Notes under the pieces: model-generated
What the model was told of the DNA's origin: nothing
The model's database searches: none
Seen by the model: the letters and a program-made list of their open reading frames with translations, nothing else
In this document: one piece after another, positions 1 through 7,999 of the stretch
How the letters are laid out: every line of letters begins with the position of its first letter
Position numbering within the stretch: position 1 is the stretch's first letter
Position numbers and translations under genes: made by a program
Source of the DNA: CAYPZL01 sp964415045
GTDB taxonomy: Bacteria; Planctomycetota; Phycisphaerae; Sedimentisphaerales; Anaerobacaceae
NCBI GenBank assembly: GCA_964415045.1
Contig: CAYPZL010000069.1
Span: 1 to 25,579 of the forward strand
Direction of reading: 5' to 3'
Length of the DNA: 25,579 nucleotides

Positions 1-27
1 CCGGTGGATTACAGATTTATGTTTAAG
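1..27. repeat. Left copy of 27-bp terminal inverted repeat
   Basis: Bases 1-27 are the exact reverse complement of 25525-25551. The shared core reads CATAAATCTGTAATCC on the right-hand copy. The left copy starts at the first base of the window, so the CACCGGC/GCCGGTG hairpin that flanks the right copy would lie just outside. The pattern fits a dispersed REP-type element or a repeat at which an assembly stopped; the sequence alone cannot tell which. Confidence 0.8.
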
Positions 28-33
28 CTCCGT

Positions 34-67
34 CTTCAAGGAAATCAAACCAACGGTTTCCTTGAAG
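34..67. repeat. Hairpin: 11-bp perfect stem, 12-nt loop
   Basis: CTTCAAGGAAA (34-44) pairs perfectly with TTTCCTTGAAG (57-67). It lies downstream of the Gfo/Idh stop on the minus strand and just inside the terminal repeat. No T-run follows on either strand, so it is not a textbook intrinsic terminator, though it could act as a 3' end stabiliser or belong to the repeat unit. Confidence 0.6.
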
Positions 68-128
68 AATATAAGCCTAATCTCCATTTTGCAAAACTCT
101 ACTTGTAAATAGCAAATCGCAAATCCAA

Positions 129-1475
129 TCACGCCTCCGGGTACACCCATGGTTTTCGATACTCGCGGCGCAGGAGCTTGTTGGCTTCTGTGTCACCGAG
201 GCAGACTTCCCTCGCGCCGTCCCAGGTGACGCTGCGTCCGAGCTTGTAGGAGAGCATGCCGAGCAGGCTGAGGTTGGTCGAGTAATGGATCGCCTCGATA
301 TCGCAGACCGGGCGCCGGCCGGTCTCGATGGCGTCGAGGAAATCGGCCCACAGCTCCTTGATGTTCTGATTGTCGGGCAGGTTCAGTTGCGGGTCTTCGT
401 GGATCTCCTTCTGCCCGCGCCCCACCGGATAAAACGTCCAGCCGTTGCGCCAGCCCATGTGGAAGGTGCCCTTCGTGCCGTAGAAGAAACAGCCGACGCT
501 TTCGGTTTTCTCGGCCGGGTTGCCGGCGAACTGGCGATGCTCCCACGTCACGGTCAGGTCGTCGAACGTATAGGTCGCGACCTGGTGGTCGGGGGCGTCG
601 GTGGTCTGGTATTCGTCGGTGAGGATGGGCTCGCCCTTGATGGGCCGGCCGCCGGCCGAGTGCACCGCCCGGGGCCATTTCCGTTCCATGATCCAGAGCA
701 CCTGGTCCACCCAGTGCACGCCCCAGTCGCCGAGCGTTCCGTTGGCGTAGTCGAGGTACTGGCGGAAGCCGCGCGGGTGAATGCCGCCGCGCCAGGGGTT
801 CTCCGGGTCGCCGTTGTACGGCCGCAGCGGGGCGGGCCCGCACCACGTGTCCCAGTTCAGCTCTTTCGGCGGCTCGAAGTTCTTTTTCGGCTTCTCCGGT
901 CCGCCGCCGTAGAGCACGAAGCAGCGTATCATCCCGATCTTGCCGGCCCCGCCCTGGCGCAGGAAGTTCATCCCGGAGACGTTGTGCGGCGAGACGCGGC
1001 GGTGCGTGCCGACCTGGACGACCCGGCCGGCGGCGCGGGCGGCGTTGACCATGGCCCGGCCTTCCATGATGGTGTGCCCGATGGGCTTTTCCACGTACAC
1101 GTGGGCCCCGGCTTTGACGGCGGCGATCGTGCAGAGCGGGTGCCAGTGGTCCGGCGTGGCGACGATGGCGATCTCCGGCTTCTCCCGCGCCAGCATCTCG
1201 CGATAGTCCTCGTAGTGTTTGGGCTTGTCGCTGGTCAACTTCGCCAGCTCGGTCGCGCATTGGGCCAACTGCCGCTGGTCCACGTCGACCAGCGCCACGA
1301 TCTTGCAGCGGCCCGAGGCGACCGCCTCGCGCAGAATGTTCGTACCCCACCACCCGCTGCCGATCAGGGCGGTTCGGTACGTCTTGTCTCGTTGAGCGGT
1401 GGCGATGCCGGGAAAACCCACGGTAAGCCCCGTGGCGAGGGAACACTTGAGGAACGTGCGACGGTCTACGGGCAT
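129..1475 (-). CDS. Tat-exported Gfo/Idh/MocA family oxidoreductase
   Basis: A 448-residue NAD(P)-dependent oxidoreductase of the Gfo/Idh/MocA family, probably acting on a sugar or sugar derivative outside the cytoplasm. The N-terminus DRRTFLK followed by a hydrophobic stretch ending near ATAQ (about residue 28) is a twin-arginine signal, common in planctomycete members. The Rossmann nucleotide-binding segment is IGSGWWG (38-44) and the family EKP motif is at 129-131. The C-terminal half contains the usual substrate domain, ending with an ADFLDAIETGRRP-type segment. The reading frame is open far upstream, but the true start is ATG at 1475, preceded by AAGGAGAA at good spacing and followed directly by the Tat motif. 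A promoter and a dyad lie about 60-115 bases upstream, so it is probably its own transcription unit, separated from the isomerase by a terminator. The substrate is not predictable from sequence. Confidence 0.93.
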   Translation of the reverse strand: MPVDRRTFLKCSLATGLTVGFPGIATAQRDKTYRTALIGSGWWGTNILREAVASGRCKIVALVDVDQRQLAQCATELAKLTSDKPKHYEDYREMLAREKPEIAIVATPDHWHPLCTIAAVKAGAHVYVEKPIGHTIMEGRAMVNAARAAGRVVQVGTHRRVSPHNVSGMNFLRQGGAGKIGMIRCFVLYGGGPEKPKKNFEPPKELNWDTWCGPAPLRPYNGDPENPWRGGIHPRGFRQYLDYANGTLGDWGVHWVDQVLWIMERKWPRAVHSAGGRPIKGEPILTDEYQTTDAPDHQVATYTFDDLTVTWEHRQFAGNPAEKTESVGCFFYGTKGTFHMGWRNGWTFYPVGRGQKEIHEDPQLNLPDNQNIKELWADFLDAIETGRRPVCDIEAIHYSTNLSLLGMLSYKLGRSVTWDGAREVCLGDTEANKLLRREYRKPWVYPEA

Positions 1476-1532
1476 GATCTTCTCCTTTTTTCTGATCCGA
1501 TGAATGGGCCGTCTGCGGCCCCGTCCAAATCG

Positions 1533-1556
1533 GCAGATGCGGCGCCGTGCATCTGC
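1533..1556. promoter_or_regulatory. Dyad at the predicted start of transcription (possible operator)
   Basis: GCAGATGC (1533-1540) and GCATCTGC (1549-1556) form a perfect 8-bp inverted repeat around an 8-base centre. It begins where transcription from the 1564-1591 promoter should start (about 1557), the place where a repressor would block initiation. It could instead be a hairpin at the 5' end of the mRNA. No regulator gene is adjacent. Confidence 0.4.
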
Positions 1557-1563
1557 ATTTGCT

Positions 1564-1591
1564 ACTCTATTGACCGAAAAGCCCGCGTCAA
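1564..1591 (-). promoter_or_regulatory. Sigma70-like promoter of the Gfo/Idh gene
   Basis: On the minus strand TTGACG is followed after 16 bases by TAGAGT. Transcription would start near 1557, giving a leader of about 80 nt before the ATG at 1475. Both hexamers are close to consensus and the position suits the gene. Confidence 0.5.
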
Positions 1592-1700
1592 GCCCAAAAA
1601 CCGATGCGAGGGCCCACGCCACTCCGCTGTAATCGTGAGCGGAAGTCTTCGTCTTGAGCCACGTTTGCGAGGCATCTCTGGGTTGTTGGCACGCGTTAAG

Positions 1701-1729
1701 AAAGCTGCAAGTCTCCGACTTGCAGCTTT
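1701..1729. repeat. Near-perfect palindrome, 13-bp stem with 3-nt loop
   Basis: AAAGCTGCAAGTC (1701-1713) pairs with GACTTGCAGCTTT (1717-1729) across a TCC loop. On the plus strand it is followed by TCCTATTTT, so it could terminate plus-strand transcription, but no plus-strand gene precedes it. It sits between the isomerase terminator and the Gfo/Idh promoter. It could be a backup terminator or an interspersed palindromic repeat. Confidence 0.55.
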
Positions 1730-1894
1730 TCCTATTTTGGGGGTTGCCGTGCGACACGACGGCCCTGATTTCCCACGCGACGATATCGCCGAGCTCTTCC
1801 GGTTGCGTTTTCATCCGTGGGTGCGGGGCATGGGCGTTGCGGCAGTATCTCTTCGCAAGCACCCTCAAGTTCCCGCCCGTGCTCACAGGAAGCG

Positions 1895-1930
1895 CAAAAA
1901 AAAAAAGAAGGGCCGTCACGGAGACGGCCC
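1895..1930 (-). terminator. Intrinsic terminator after the fucose isomerase-like gene
   Basis: On the minus strand GGGCCGTC-loop-GACGGCCC (1930-1910) is followed by TTC and an 11-T run (1906-1896). It starts 27 bases past the stop codon. A T-rich stretch (1936-1942) on the other side gives it some bidirectional character. Confidence 0.85.
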
Positions 1931-1957
1931 GTTCATTTTTTCCAGGTTGGGTCGGGA

Positions 1958-3685
1958 TCAGCGTTTGGCGATCAGCCTTTTGTAGGCGTCCTGGCCTCCG
2001 TTGATGAGGTGGATGAGCGGTTCGGTCCGGTCGACGCCCTCGACGAACGCCGGTCGCGCCGCCCAGGGGGTGACACTCAGCACGCCGGCCATGTCCATCC
2101 AGTGCTGCAGCCGGGCCACGGGGAGATTCCACGTCATGTGGAAGTGGTTGGCCGGCGGGAACTGCTTGTACTCGAGCATGGTGGCGTACTTGGGCACGAC
2201 AAAGGTGTGCGGCCAGGTCGGCGTGGTCAGGTTGCACATGGCCTTGCCCAGTTCCTCGGGCACCTCGGTCGTGCTCGCCTGGTCCCAGATGAGGCTGAAC
2301 AGTCCGGTGGTACTGCTGTAAGCCATGCGGGCGGCGATACCTTCGATACCGGCCGGCGTCATGAACGTGACCGAGTTGCCGCCGCCCGGGAAGTAATGTT
2401 CGTCGGCCGCAGGCATGCTGACGCGGTCCATAATCTGTTTGACGGTGGCGCCAGGGCGGGCGGCCCAATCGAACGAGGCGCTGCCCGAGTTGTCGCCGTC
2501 GACCAGGCCCTTGATATACCAGTCGGCTTTCTTGTCGAGTTTCTTGAGGCCGAGTTTGTCTGCCAGATCGCGAATCTCCCAGGCCTCCCAGACCTTGCGG
2601 AAGTCCATGAACAGCGGCGGGTTGCCCCCGCTGAGGTAGGTCATGAAGAGCATGGTCAGGAGCCCCTGCACGTCGGCTTCGGTGGCGTAGGGCTGGGGGG
2701 CCTTGCCGCCGGTGTGGTCGAAGGTGCTGTTGAAGAAGGATTCCATGACGTCGGCCACGGGCAGCGGCAGGCCGCGGGTGTCACTGCCCCATTCGAGCTG
2801 GCTCATGAAGCCGCCGCCGACGGCGTTCAGGTCGGCCATGATGTCGCGCACGATCAGGTACATCGCCAGCGACATGTCGAAGCGTTCGCTGTCTTCGTCG
2901 CTGCGCAGCTCCAGGCGCTTGCCGACGTAGCGGTTGATCCAGCCGCGCAGGTCCTTGAGCTCTTTCTCCTTGTAAGCCTTCTTGCTGAGCATGTCGGCCA
3001 GCAGCTTCATGTCGAGCCGCGTGATTTCGAGGCCGAAGGTGTTTCGCGTCGGGAGGATATGGGCCAGCGCGGTTTCCATTCCCATCGAATCGTGCCCGAA
3101 GATGACGACGCGCCGGCCCCGCAGGGCCACGGCGGTCACGGCCGCATAGCACCAGTCGATCAGGCTCTGCGCCGTTTGCTCGGTCATCTTCGGGTCCAGC
3201 CCGGTGTCGGGCCAGGTGCCCACGTTCAGCGTAGCCATGCGGCCGTATTGCGCCAGCGCGCCGTTGAGGGCGTGGGCGTAGACGACGCCGGGTTTCGGGC
3301 CGCTGTTGCCGCAAGTGATATTGAGCGGCGTGTTCGCGGGGAACTGCTGCAGAAGCGAGATCGCCGTCAACTGCGGGAATGCCCACGTGTCCGGCACGCA
3401 GACGAGGATGTCCACGCCTGCCTTGCGGAACTGTTGCGCCACGATGTCCGCTTGCGCTTCGCCATCGACCAGCACCGTGGAGTAGACCACGGGCACCAGA
3501 GTCTTGTCCGGCAAAACCACGGCGCCGCTGATCGTCTCGGCCGCCATCCGGACGATGTTCTGGCACCGCGTGCGGCTCTCCTGGTCGATACGGGGATCGC
3601 CGGTGGCGAACACACCGATGACCGGCACCTTCGGCGAGGCTTTTCTGATGTTCGGCAGTTTTGTGGCTTCCACTTTCTTTGCCAT
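1958..3685 (-). CDS. L-fucose isomerase-like protein
   Basis: A 575-residue protein resembling L-fucose/arabinose isomerases, which interconvert aldose and ketose deoxysugars using a divalent metal. Length (E. coli FucI is 591) and the C-terminal region match. YATEADVQGLLTML aligns with the FucI segment carrying catalytic Glu337 (here about 336), MDFRKVW with the one carrying Asp361 (here 361), and ANHFHMTW with the one carrying His528 (here about 514), so the three metal ligands appear retained. Overall identity to characterised FucI seems low, so the substrate may differ. ATG at 3685 is chosen because AAGGAG ends 8 bases upstream; the GTG at 3694 would overlap that ribosome site. It follows the E2 gene by 89 bases with no clear promoter in between, so it may be the last gene of the dehydrogenase operon, which ends at the terminator just downstream. 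Confidence 0.88.
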   Translation of the reverse strand: MAKKVEATKLPNIRKASPKVPVIGVFATGDPRIDQESRTRCQNIVRMAAETISGAVVLPDKTLVPVVYSTVLVDGEAQADIVAQQFRKAGVDILVCVPDTWAFPQLTAISLLQQFPANTPLNITCGNSGPKPGVVYAHALNGALAQYGRMATLNVGTWPDTGLDPKMTEQTAQSLIDWCYAAVTAVALRGRRVVIFGHDSMGMETALAHILPTRNTFGLEITRLDMKLLADMLSKKAYKEKELKDLRGWINRYVGKRLELRSDEDSERFDMSLAMYLIVRDIMADLNAVGGGFMSQLEWGSDTRGLPLPVADVMESFFNSTFDHTGGKAPQPYATEADVQGLLTMLFMTYLSGGNPPLFMDFRKVWEAWEIRDLADKLGLKKLDKKADWYIKGLVDGDNSGSASFDWAARPGATVKQIMDRVSMPAADEHYFPGGGNSVTFMTPAGIEGIAARMAYSSTTGLFSLIWDQASTTEVPEELGKAMCNLTTPTWPHTFVVPKYATMLEYKQFPPANHFHMTWNLPVARLQHWMDMAGVLSVTPWAARPAFVEGVDRTEPLIHLINGGQDAYKRLIAKR

Positions 3686-3774
3686 TTCGGGCACTCCTTC
3701 CTACGCGAGTGAGATTGTGGATCTCGGCTTACGAAGTTGAGGCACAATCGGCGACTCGCAATGCGGCGTACGTT

Positions 3775-5028
3775 TCACGCTTTACACTTGGCGAAGCCGG
3801 AGGGGTCCTCCAACATTTTCTTGACGAAGTCGAGGAACTGGGCGGCGTAGGCGCCGTTGGCGACCTTGTGGTCCACCGACAGGGTCATGTTCATAAGCTT
3901 GCGGACGAGGATGTTGCCGTTGTCCGGGACGCAGGTCTCGGCGATTCGGCCGATACCCAGGATGCTGCACTGCCCGGGCACGACGATCGGGATGAACGAC
4001 TCGATGCCGAAGGCGCCCAGGTTACTGACCGTGATGCAGCCGCCCTCGAGATCGGACAGGTCCAGCTTGTCGTTGCGGGCCCGCTCGATCAGGGCCTGGC
4101 TGTCGCGGGCGACCTGCTCGATGTCTTTCTTGTTGACGTCCTTGACGAGCGGGGCCACGAGGCCGTCGGGGACCGAGATGGCCAGGCCGACGTGAATGGC
4201 GTCGGCCAGCTTGATGGTTTCGCCGGCGAGCTGACCCGTCATGAGCGGGAATTTCTCCAGGCCCATCGCCACCGCCTTCATGATGAAGTCGTTGAACGCG
4301 ACCTTCACGCCGCCAGCCTCGTTCATCTTGGCCCGGAAGGCGACGAGGTCCGTCATGTCCACGCGGACGGTGAGGTAGAAGCAGGGGATCTCCTGCTTGG
4401 ACTTGAGCATGCGCTCGGCGGTGATTCTCTGGAGGCGGTTTACGCGGACGGTGCTTCCGAGTTTCACCTCGGGCGCGGGGGGCATGGACGTCTCAGGCGT
4501 GGTCGGTCGAGCGGGGGCGGCGGGCTTGCCTTCGGCGGCCTGGCGGATGTCGGCCTCCGTGATCTTGCCGGCCGGGCCGGTGCCCTTGATCATCGCCAGG
4601 TCTACGCCCAGTTCCTTGGCCAGCTTCTTCGCCCGGGGCGAGGCCATGATCCGTCCCGCCGGTTTGGCAGGCTCGGGTTCGGCGTTGGCCGGTTCGGGGG
4701 CCGGCGCTGCCGCCGGGGCTGCTTCCGCTGTCGCCGGTGCGGGGGCGCCGCCCTTGAGCGCGTCGACGAAACTCTGCGGCACGTCTTCATCCTTGTCGCC
4801 GAGAACCATCATGGGTTCGCCGACGAGCAGCGTCTGGTCGATCCCGGCCAGGATGTGCTTCACGAAGCCGTCGCCCGGAGATTCCATCTCCAGAGTGGCC
4901 TTGTCCGTCTCGATCTCGAAAATCACATCGCCTTTCTTCACCTCGTCGCCTACCTTCACCAGGCAGTTGACGACAGTTCCCTCCTCCATGGTCTGACCAA
5001 GCTGTGGTAACCTGACTTCCTTCGCCAT
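3775..5028 (-). CDS. Dihydrolipoamide acyltransferase (E2) of a 2-oxoacid dehydrogenase complex
   Basis: A 417-residue E2 core subunit that passes an acyl group from the lipoyl arm to coenzyme A. Domains: one lipoyl domain (1-80) with the lipoylated lysine in ETDKATLEM (K43); an Ala/Pro-rich hinge (about 92-124); a peripheral subunit-binding domain (126-165, ASPRAKKLAKELGVDL, GTGPAGKITEADI); a second hinge; and the catalytic domain (about 190-417). The active-site motif reads DHKVANGA: the catalytic His (387) is present, but the usual HxxxDG Asp is Asn (391). Asn is also found at this position in some genuine E2 enzymes such as Azotobacter E2p, so activity is plausible. It starts 43 bases after the E1 stop, with GAGG upstream of the ATG, and is clearly co-transcribed with E1. 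Pyruvate is the likely substrate; acetoin or branched-chain oxoacids cannot be excluded. Confidence 0.95.
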   Translation of the reverse strand: MAKEVRLPQLGQTMEEGTVVNCLVKVGDEVKKGDVIFEIETDKATLEMESPGDGFVKHILAGIDQTLLVGEPMMVLGDKDEDVPQSFVDALKGGAPAPATAEAAPAAAPAPEPANAEPEPAKPAGRIMASPRAKKLAKELGVDLAMIKGTGPAGKITEADIRQAAEGKPAAPARPTTPETSMPPAPEVKLGSTVRVNRLQRITAERMLKSKQEIPCFYLTVRVDMTDLVAFRAKMNEAGGVKVAFNDFIMKAVAMGLEKFPLMTGQLAGETIKLADAIHVGLAISVPDGLVAPLVKDVNKKDIEQVARDSQALIERARNDKLDLSDLEGGCITVSNLGAFGIESFIPIVVPGQCSILGIGRIAETCVPDNGNILVRKLMNMTLSVDHKVANGAYAAQFLDFVKKMLEDPSGFAKCKA

Positions 5029-5071
5029 TTATGCAATCCTCATTCTCAATGGGGGAACAGTGAATGCCCTC

Positions 5072-7324
5072 TCAACCGTTGATCGAGCCGCGCACGGCCT
5101 CGGCGATCTGCTCGACGCTGGGTATGCTGGCGTCCTCCAGGGGCTCGCTCATAGGCGGCGGTGCATCCGCGGCGGCGAGGTTGACAGGGCGGCCGTCGAG
5201 ATAGTCGAATCCGCGGGAGCCGTCCTCGAACTGGTATTCCATGAACTGCCCGGCGATTTCGCGTCCGGCCCCGCACCAGCAGAAGCCTTCGCTGACGGTG
5301 ATGAGCCGGCCGGTCTTGCGGACGGACTCGGCAATCGTCTTCATGTCGAGCGGCTTGAGGGTGCGGACGTCGATGACCTCGGCGTCGATGCCGTCGTTTT
5401 CCGCCAGCACCTTGGCCGCTTCCAGGGCCCGCATGGCCATGCGGCTGTAGCTGACGATCGTGGCGTCGTTGCCCGGCCGCTTGATGTCCCCCACGCCCAG
5501 CGGGATGATGTACTCGCCTTCCGGAACCGGACCTACCTGTCCGTAGGTGGCCTTGTGCTCGATGAAGACGACCGGGTTGTCGCTGCGGATGGCTGCCTTG
5601 AGCAGGCCCTTGGCGTCGTACGGGGTCGAAGGCATCACCACATAGAGTCCCGGTGCGTGCATGAGCCAAGCTTCGAGCGATTCGGAGTGATGGGCGGCGA
5701 TGCAGCGTCCGACCCCGCCTTCGGTTCGCAGGACCATCGGCACCTTGGCCTTGCCGCCGAACATGTAGCGGTTGTAGGCGCCGACATGGACGAGCTGGTC
5801 CATCGCGATGGTGACGAAATCAACGTACATGATCTCGGCGATCGGCCGCATCCCGCGAAGCGCCGCACCGACGCCCGCGCCGGCGATGGCCGCCTCGGAA
5901 ATGGCCGTGTCGATCACGCGCTCCGTGCCGAACTCGGCCACCAGCCCGCGCGTGGCCTGGTAGGCGCCGCCGTAGAGGCCGACGTCCTCGCCGAAGACAA
6001 AGACGCTTTCGTCGCGCCTCATTTCCTCGGCCTGGGCCGCGACGACCGCCTGGCCCATGGTCATGACGTTCATGCCGAACTGCGACTGGATCGTCGCGCG
6101 GGCTTCCTCGGTCCGCTCCTTCTTGGTTTTGGCCGTGGAGGCTGCCAGGGCCGTCTCAAAGGTGCCGGTGGCTTCCATGACCCGGGCCGAAGTCTGCTTG
6201 TCGGTTTCGACGACGTCGGCGGGGTAGCTCTCGTCGACGTAGACGTCCTTGGTGAGATCGGCCGGGTTGGGCCAGGGACTGTCGATCCCGAATTGCGTTG
6301 CCGTCTCAATGGTCGCGAACGCGGTATCCTTTATCTTATCGAGCTCCTCGTCCGTGCAGAGCCCCTCGGAGGCGAGCTTGTCGCGCAGGATGGTGATCGG
6401 ATCGCGCTGGTGCCAGGCTTTTTCCTCGGCCTTGGTTCGGTAGGCCCGGGGGTCGCTGCGGCTGTGCCCGTACCAGCGGTAGGTCTTGCATTCGATCATG
6501 GTCATGGTGCCGGTCTCGCGGGCGTGCCGGACCGCTTTGCGCACCGCCTGGAAGACCGCCACAACGTCCTGGCCGTCCACGATCATCGCCGGCACGTTGT
6601 ACGCGACGGCGCGCTGGGCGATGTGTTCGATGTTGCTGGCACAGAGCGTGTTTTCGATTTCGCTGCCGGAGAACGGAACGCTCATGCCGTAGAGGTTGTT
6701 CTCGATGATCGCCACCAGCGGAACCTTCAGGGTCGAGGCCATGTTCATCGACTCGTGGAACGTGCCCGTATTGGTCGAACCGTCGCCGTAGAAGGAGAGC
6801 ACGACCTTGCCGGTTTTCTTGAATTTCTCGGCCAGGGCCGCACCAACGGCCGGGGGCTGGTTGCCGCCGACGATGCCGGTGGAGCCTAAGTTGTTCTGCT
6901 TCTCGACCTCCGCGATGTGCATTGAGCCGCCCCGGCCCTTGCAGTAGCCGGTTTCCTTGCCCATTAGCTCGGCCATCATCGCGTTCCAGTGGTTCTGCCG
7001 GTCGTCGTCGTCGTCGGCGTACTTGTTGCCGATCGCGCCGCAGTGGCCGTGGCCGCGGTGCGTCGATCCGATTACGTCCCCACGCTCGATGGCGGCGACG
7101 GCTCCCGTTGCGACGGCCTCTTCGCCCGCATACAGGTGCGAAGCCCCTTTGATGATGTTCTGGCCCAGCAGCTCGAAGACCTTCTCCTCGAAGAAGCGAA
7201 TCTCGTAGATGGTCCTGAGCCAGTCCCTGGCCGTGTCAAGCGTGATGACCCCGTCGGCGATGAGATCCTTGAGGGACGGTACGGGTGTTTCGCGCGTATC
7301 CTCAATACTGACGGTCAAATCCAT
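5072..7324 (-). CDS. 2-oxoacid dehydrogenase E1, alpha and beta subunits fused
   Basis: A 750-residue thiamine-diphosphate-dependent E1 that decarboxylates a 2-oxoacid (pyruvate-type, or acetoin cleavage) and transfers the acyl group to the E2 lipoyl arm. The alpha part (about 20-345) carries the ThDP motif GDGSTNTG (180-187) through ENN (208-210), and the THRGHGH loop (88-94). A charged linker (about 365-415) leads to the beta part (416-750) with FGEDVG (444-449) and the C-terminal transketolase-like domain ending in VEQIAEAVRG. Most bacteria encode these subunits separately; a single chain of about 700 residues is known in some lineages. A (GTC)5 tract encodes DDDDD at 104-108 within an extra segment of about 12 residues after the GHGH loop. 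GAGGAG lies 7 bases before the ATG. First gene of the operon. No E3 gene is present in the window. Confidence 0.95.
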   Translation of the reverse strand: MDLTVSIEDTRETPVPSLKDLIADGVITLDTARDWLRTIYEIRFFEEKVFELLGQNIIKGASHLYAGEEAVATGAVAAIERGDVIGSTHRGHGHCGAIGNKYADDDDDRQNHWNAMMAELMGKETGYCKGRGGSMHIAEVEKQNNLGSTGIVGGNQPPAVGAALAEKFKKTGKVVLSFYGDGSTNTGTFHESMNMASTLKVPLVAIIENNLYGMSVPFSGSEIENTLCASNIEHIAQRAVAYNVPAMIVDGQDVVAVFQAVRKAVRHARETGTMTMIECKTYRWYGHSRSDPRAYRTKAEEKAWHQRDPITILRDKLASEGLCTDEELDKIKDTAFATIETATQFGIDSPWPNPADLTKDVYVDESYPADVVETDKQTSARVMEATGTFETALAASTAKTKKERTEEARATIQSQFGMNVMTMGQAVVAAQAEEMRRDESVFVFGEDVGLYGGAYQATRGLVAEFGTERVIDTAISEAAIAGAGVGAALRGMRPIAEIMYVDFVTIAMDQLVHVGAYNRYMFGGKAKVPMVLRTEGGVGRCIAAHHSESLEAWLMHAPGLYVVMPSTPYDAKGLLKAAIRSDNPVVFIEHKATYGQVGPVPEGEYIIPLGVGDIKRPGNDATIVSYSRMAMRALEAAKVLAENDGIDAEVIDVRTLKPLDMKTIAESVRKTGRLITVSEGFCWCGAGREIAGQFMEYQFEDGSRGFDYLDGRPVNLAAADAPPPMSEPLEDASIPSVEQIAEAVRGSING
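7001..7015. repeat. (GTC)5 microsatellite inside the E1 gene
   Basis: Five tandem GTC units on the plus strand encode five Asp residues (104-108) of E1 on the minus strand. In-frame slippage would change the number of Asp residues without a frameshift. Confidence 0.8.
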
Positions 7325-7412
7325 GCATCGACTCCTCTATTGAAATAGTGTCGCGGTCCTCCGGAGACTCCTCGCGTAGTCGGGGCCTCTCACGGAAGAC
7401 ATAAAGAGGAGT

Positions 7413-7441
7413 ACTATAGCAGATTCTGGCAAGCCAAACAA
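7413..7441 (-). promoter_or_regulatory. Sigma70-like promoter of the E1-E2 operon
   Basis: On the minus strand TTGTTT is followed after 17 bases by TATAGT. Transcription would start near 7406, about 80 bases before the E1 ATG. The -10 is near consensus; the -35 matches 4 of 6 positions. Confidence 0.5.
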
Positions 7442-7676
7442 CCGGCGCCGTCGTTTCGGGCCGCTTTTTTTGGGCCCGGGATTCAAGCACGTTCCGGCCC
7501 ACCTGGCAGGAGTATCGCCGGCGGACAGCCTTTGACAACGCAAGGGGGGCCGAGTACAATCCCATTGATACGGATCAGGGTAGATTTCTGTCCCATAGGA
7601 CTCTATTGTCCTGTTGCCTTCTGCACAAGGAGTGGGAGAATGAAGGAGTTTGGGAGCGTTGCGGACCTGCGCTGCC

Positions 7677-7862
7677 GGGCGAAAGCCGATCTCCTGGGCC
7701 CACCGCTACTGGTACGAATCGCTCGATCTGTGGGGCGCGACGGATATGCAGCACGTCAGGAACCTGATGCTGTCGAGGCCTTTCCTGACGCGCGTCCCCG
7801 ATTCGTCCATAGTTGTCTCCGATGTCGGAGAAGGGGACGGATTCGTCGGTGCTACCGGCGAT
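7677..7862 (+). pseudogene. Remnant of a DUF4038-type glycoside hydrolase (C-terminal part)
   Basis: About 62 codons read GRKPISWAHRYWYESLDL, then WGATDMQHVRNLM, then SRPFLTRVPD. This order resembles the end of the catalytic region of DUF4038 ('putative collagen-binding' or apiosidase-like) proteins, which have W-x5-LD-x-GA-x2-M-x2-(L/V)R-x(2)-(L/M)-x-SRP-(W/F). Upstream and downstream the frame becomes Arg/Pro-rich nonsense, and no start, signal peptide or TIM-barrel motifs accompany it. It is therefore a decayed fragment, not a gene. The family assignment is from memory of the motif and needs a profile search. Confidence 0.5.
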
Positions 7863-7999
7863 TCCCGGGGCAGGCCTCCCGGTCGCGGCGAGACGCCCGA
7901 CAGCAGAAGACGCGACGTCCGCCGTTGAGGACTTGCGCGTGTCGAGTGAAAAAAGAAAACAGGCAATCCAGAGGCCGCCGATGCGATGGTCCTAAGGAG

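Noticed and set aside
285..1985. 566-residue plus-strand frame opposite the Gfo/Idh gene
   Set aside because: Codon composition mirrors the minus-strand gene (Val/Arg/Asp/His-rich); no domains, and it crosses two hairpins and a terminator.
1476..2468. Minus-strand extension of the Gfo/Idh frame to 779 residues
   Set aside because: The added part is antisense-frame translation of the isomerase and terminator region; the Tat signal and ribosome site fix the start at 1475.
1817..3712. 631-residue plus-strand frame opposite the isomerase
   Set aside because: A shadow of the high-GC minus-strand gene with no recognisable motif.
5060..6889. 609-residue plus-strand frame opposite E1
   Set aside because: Antisense shadow; E1 carries intact ThDP motifs along the whole stretch.
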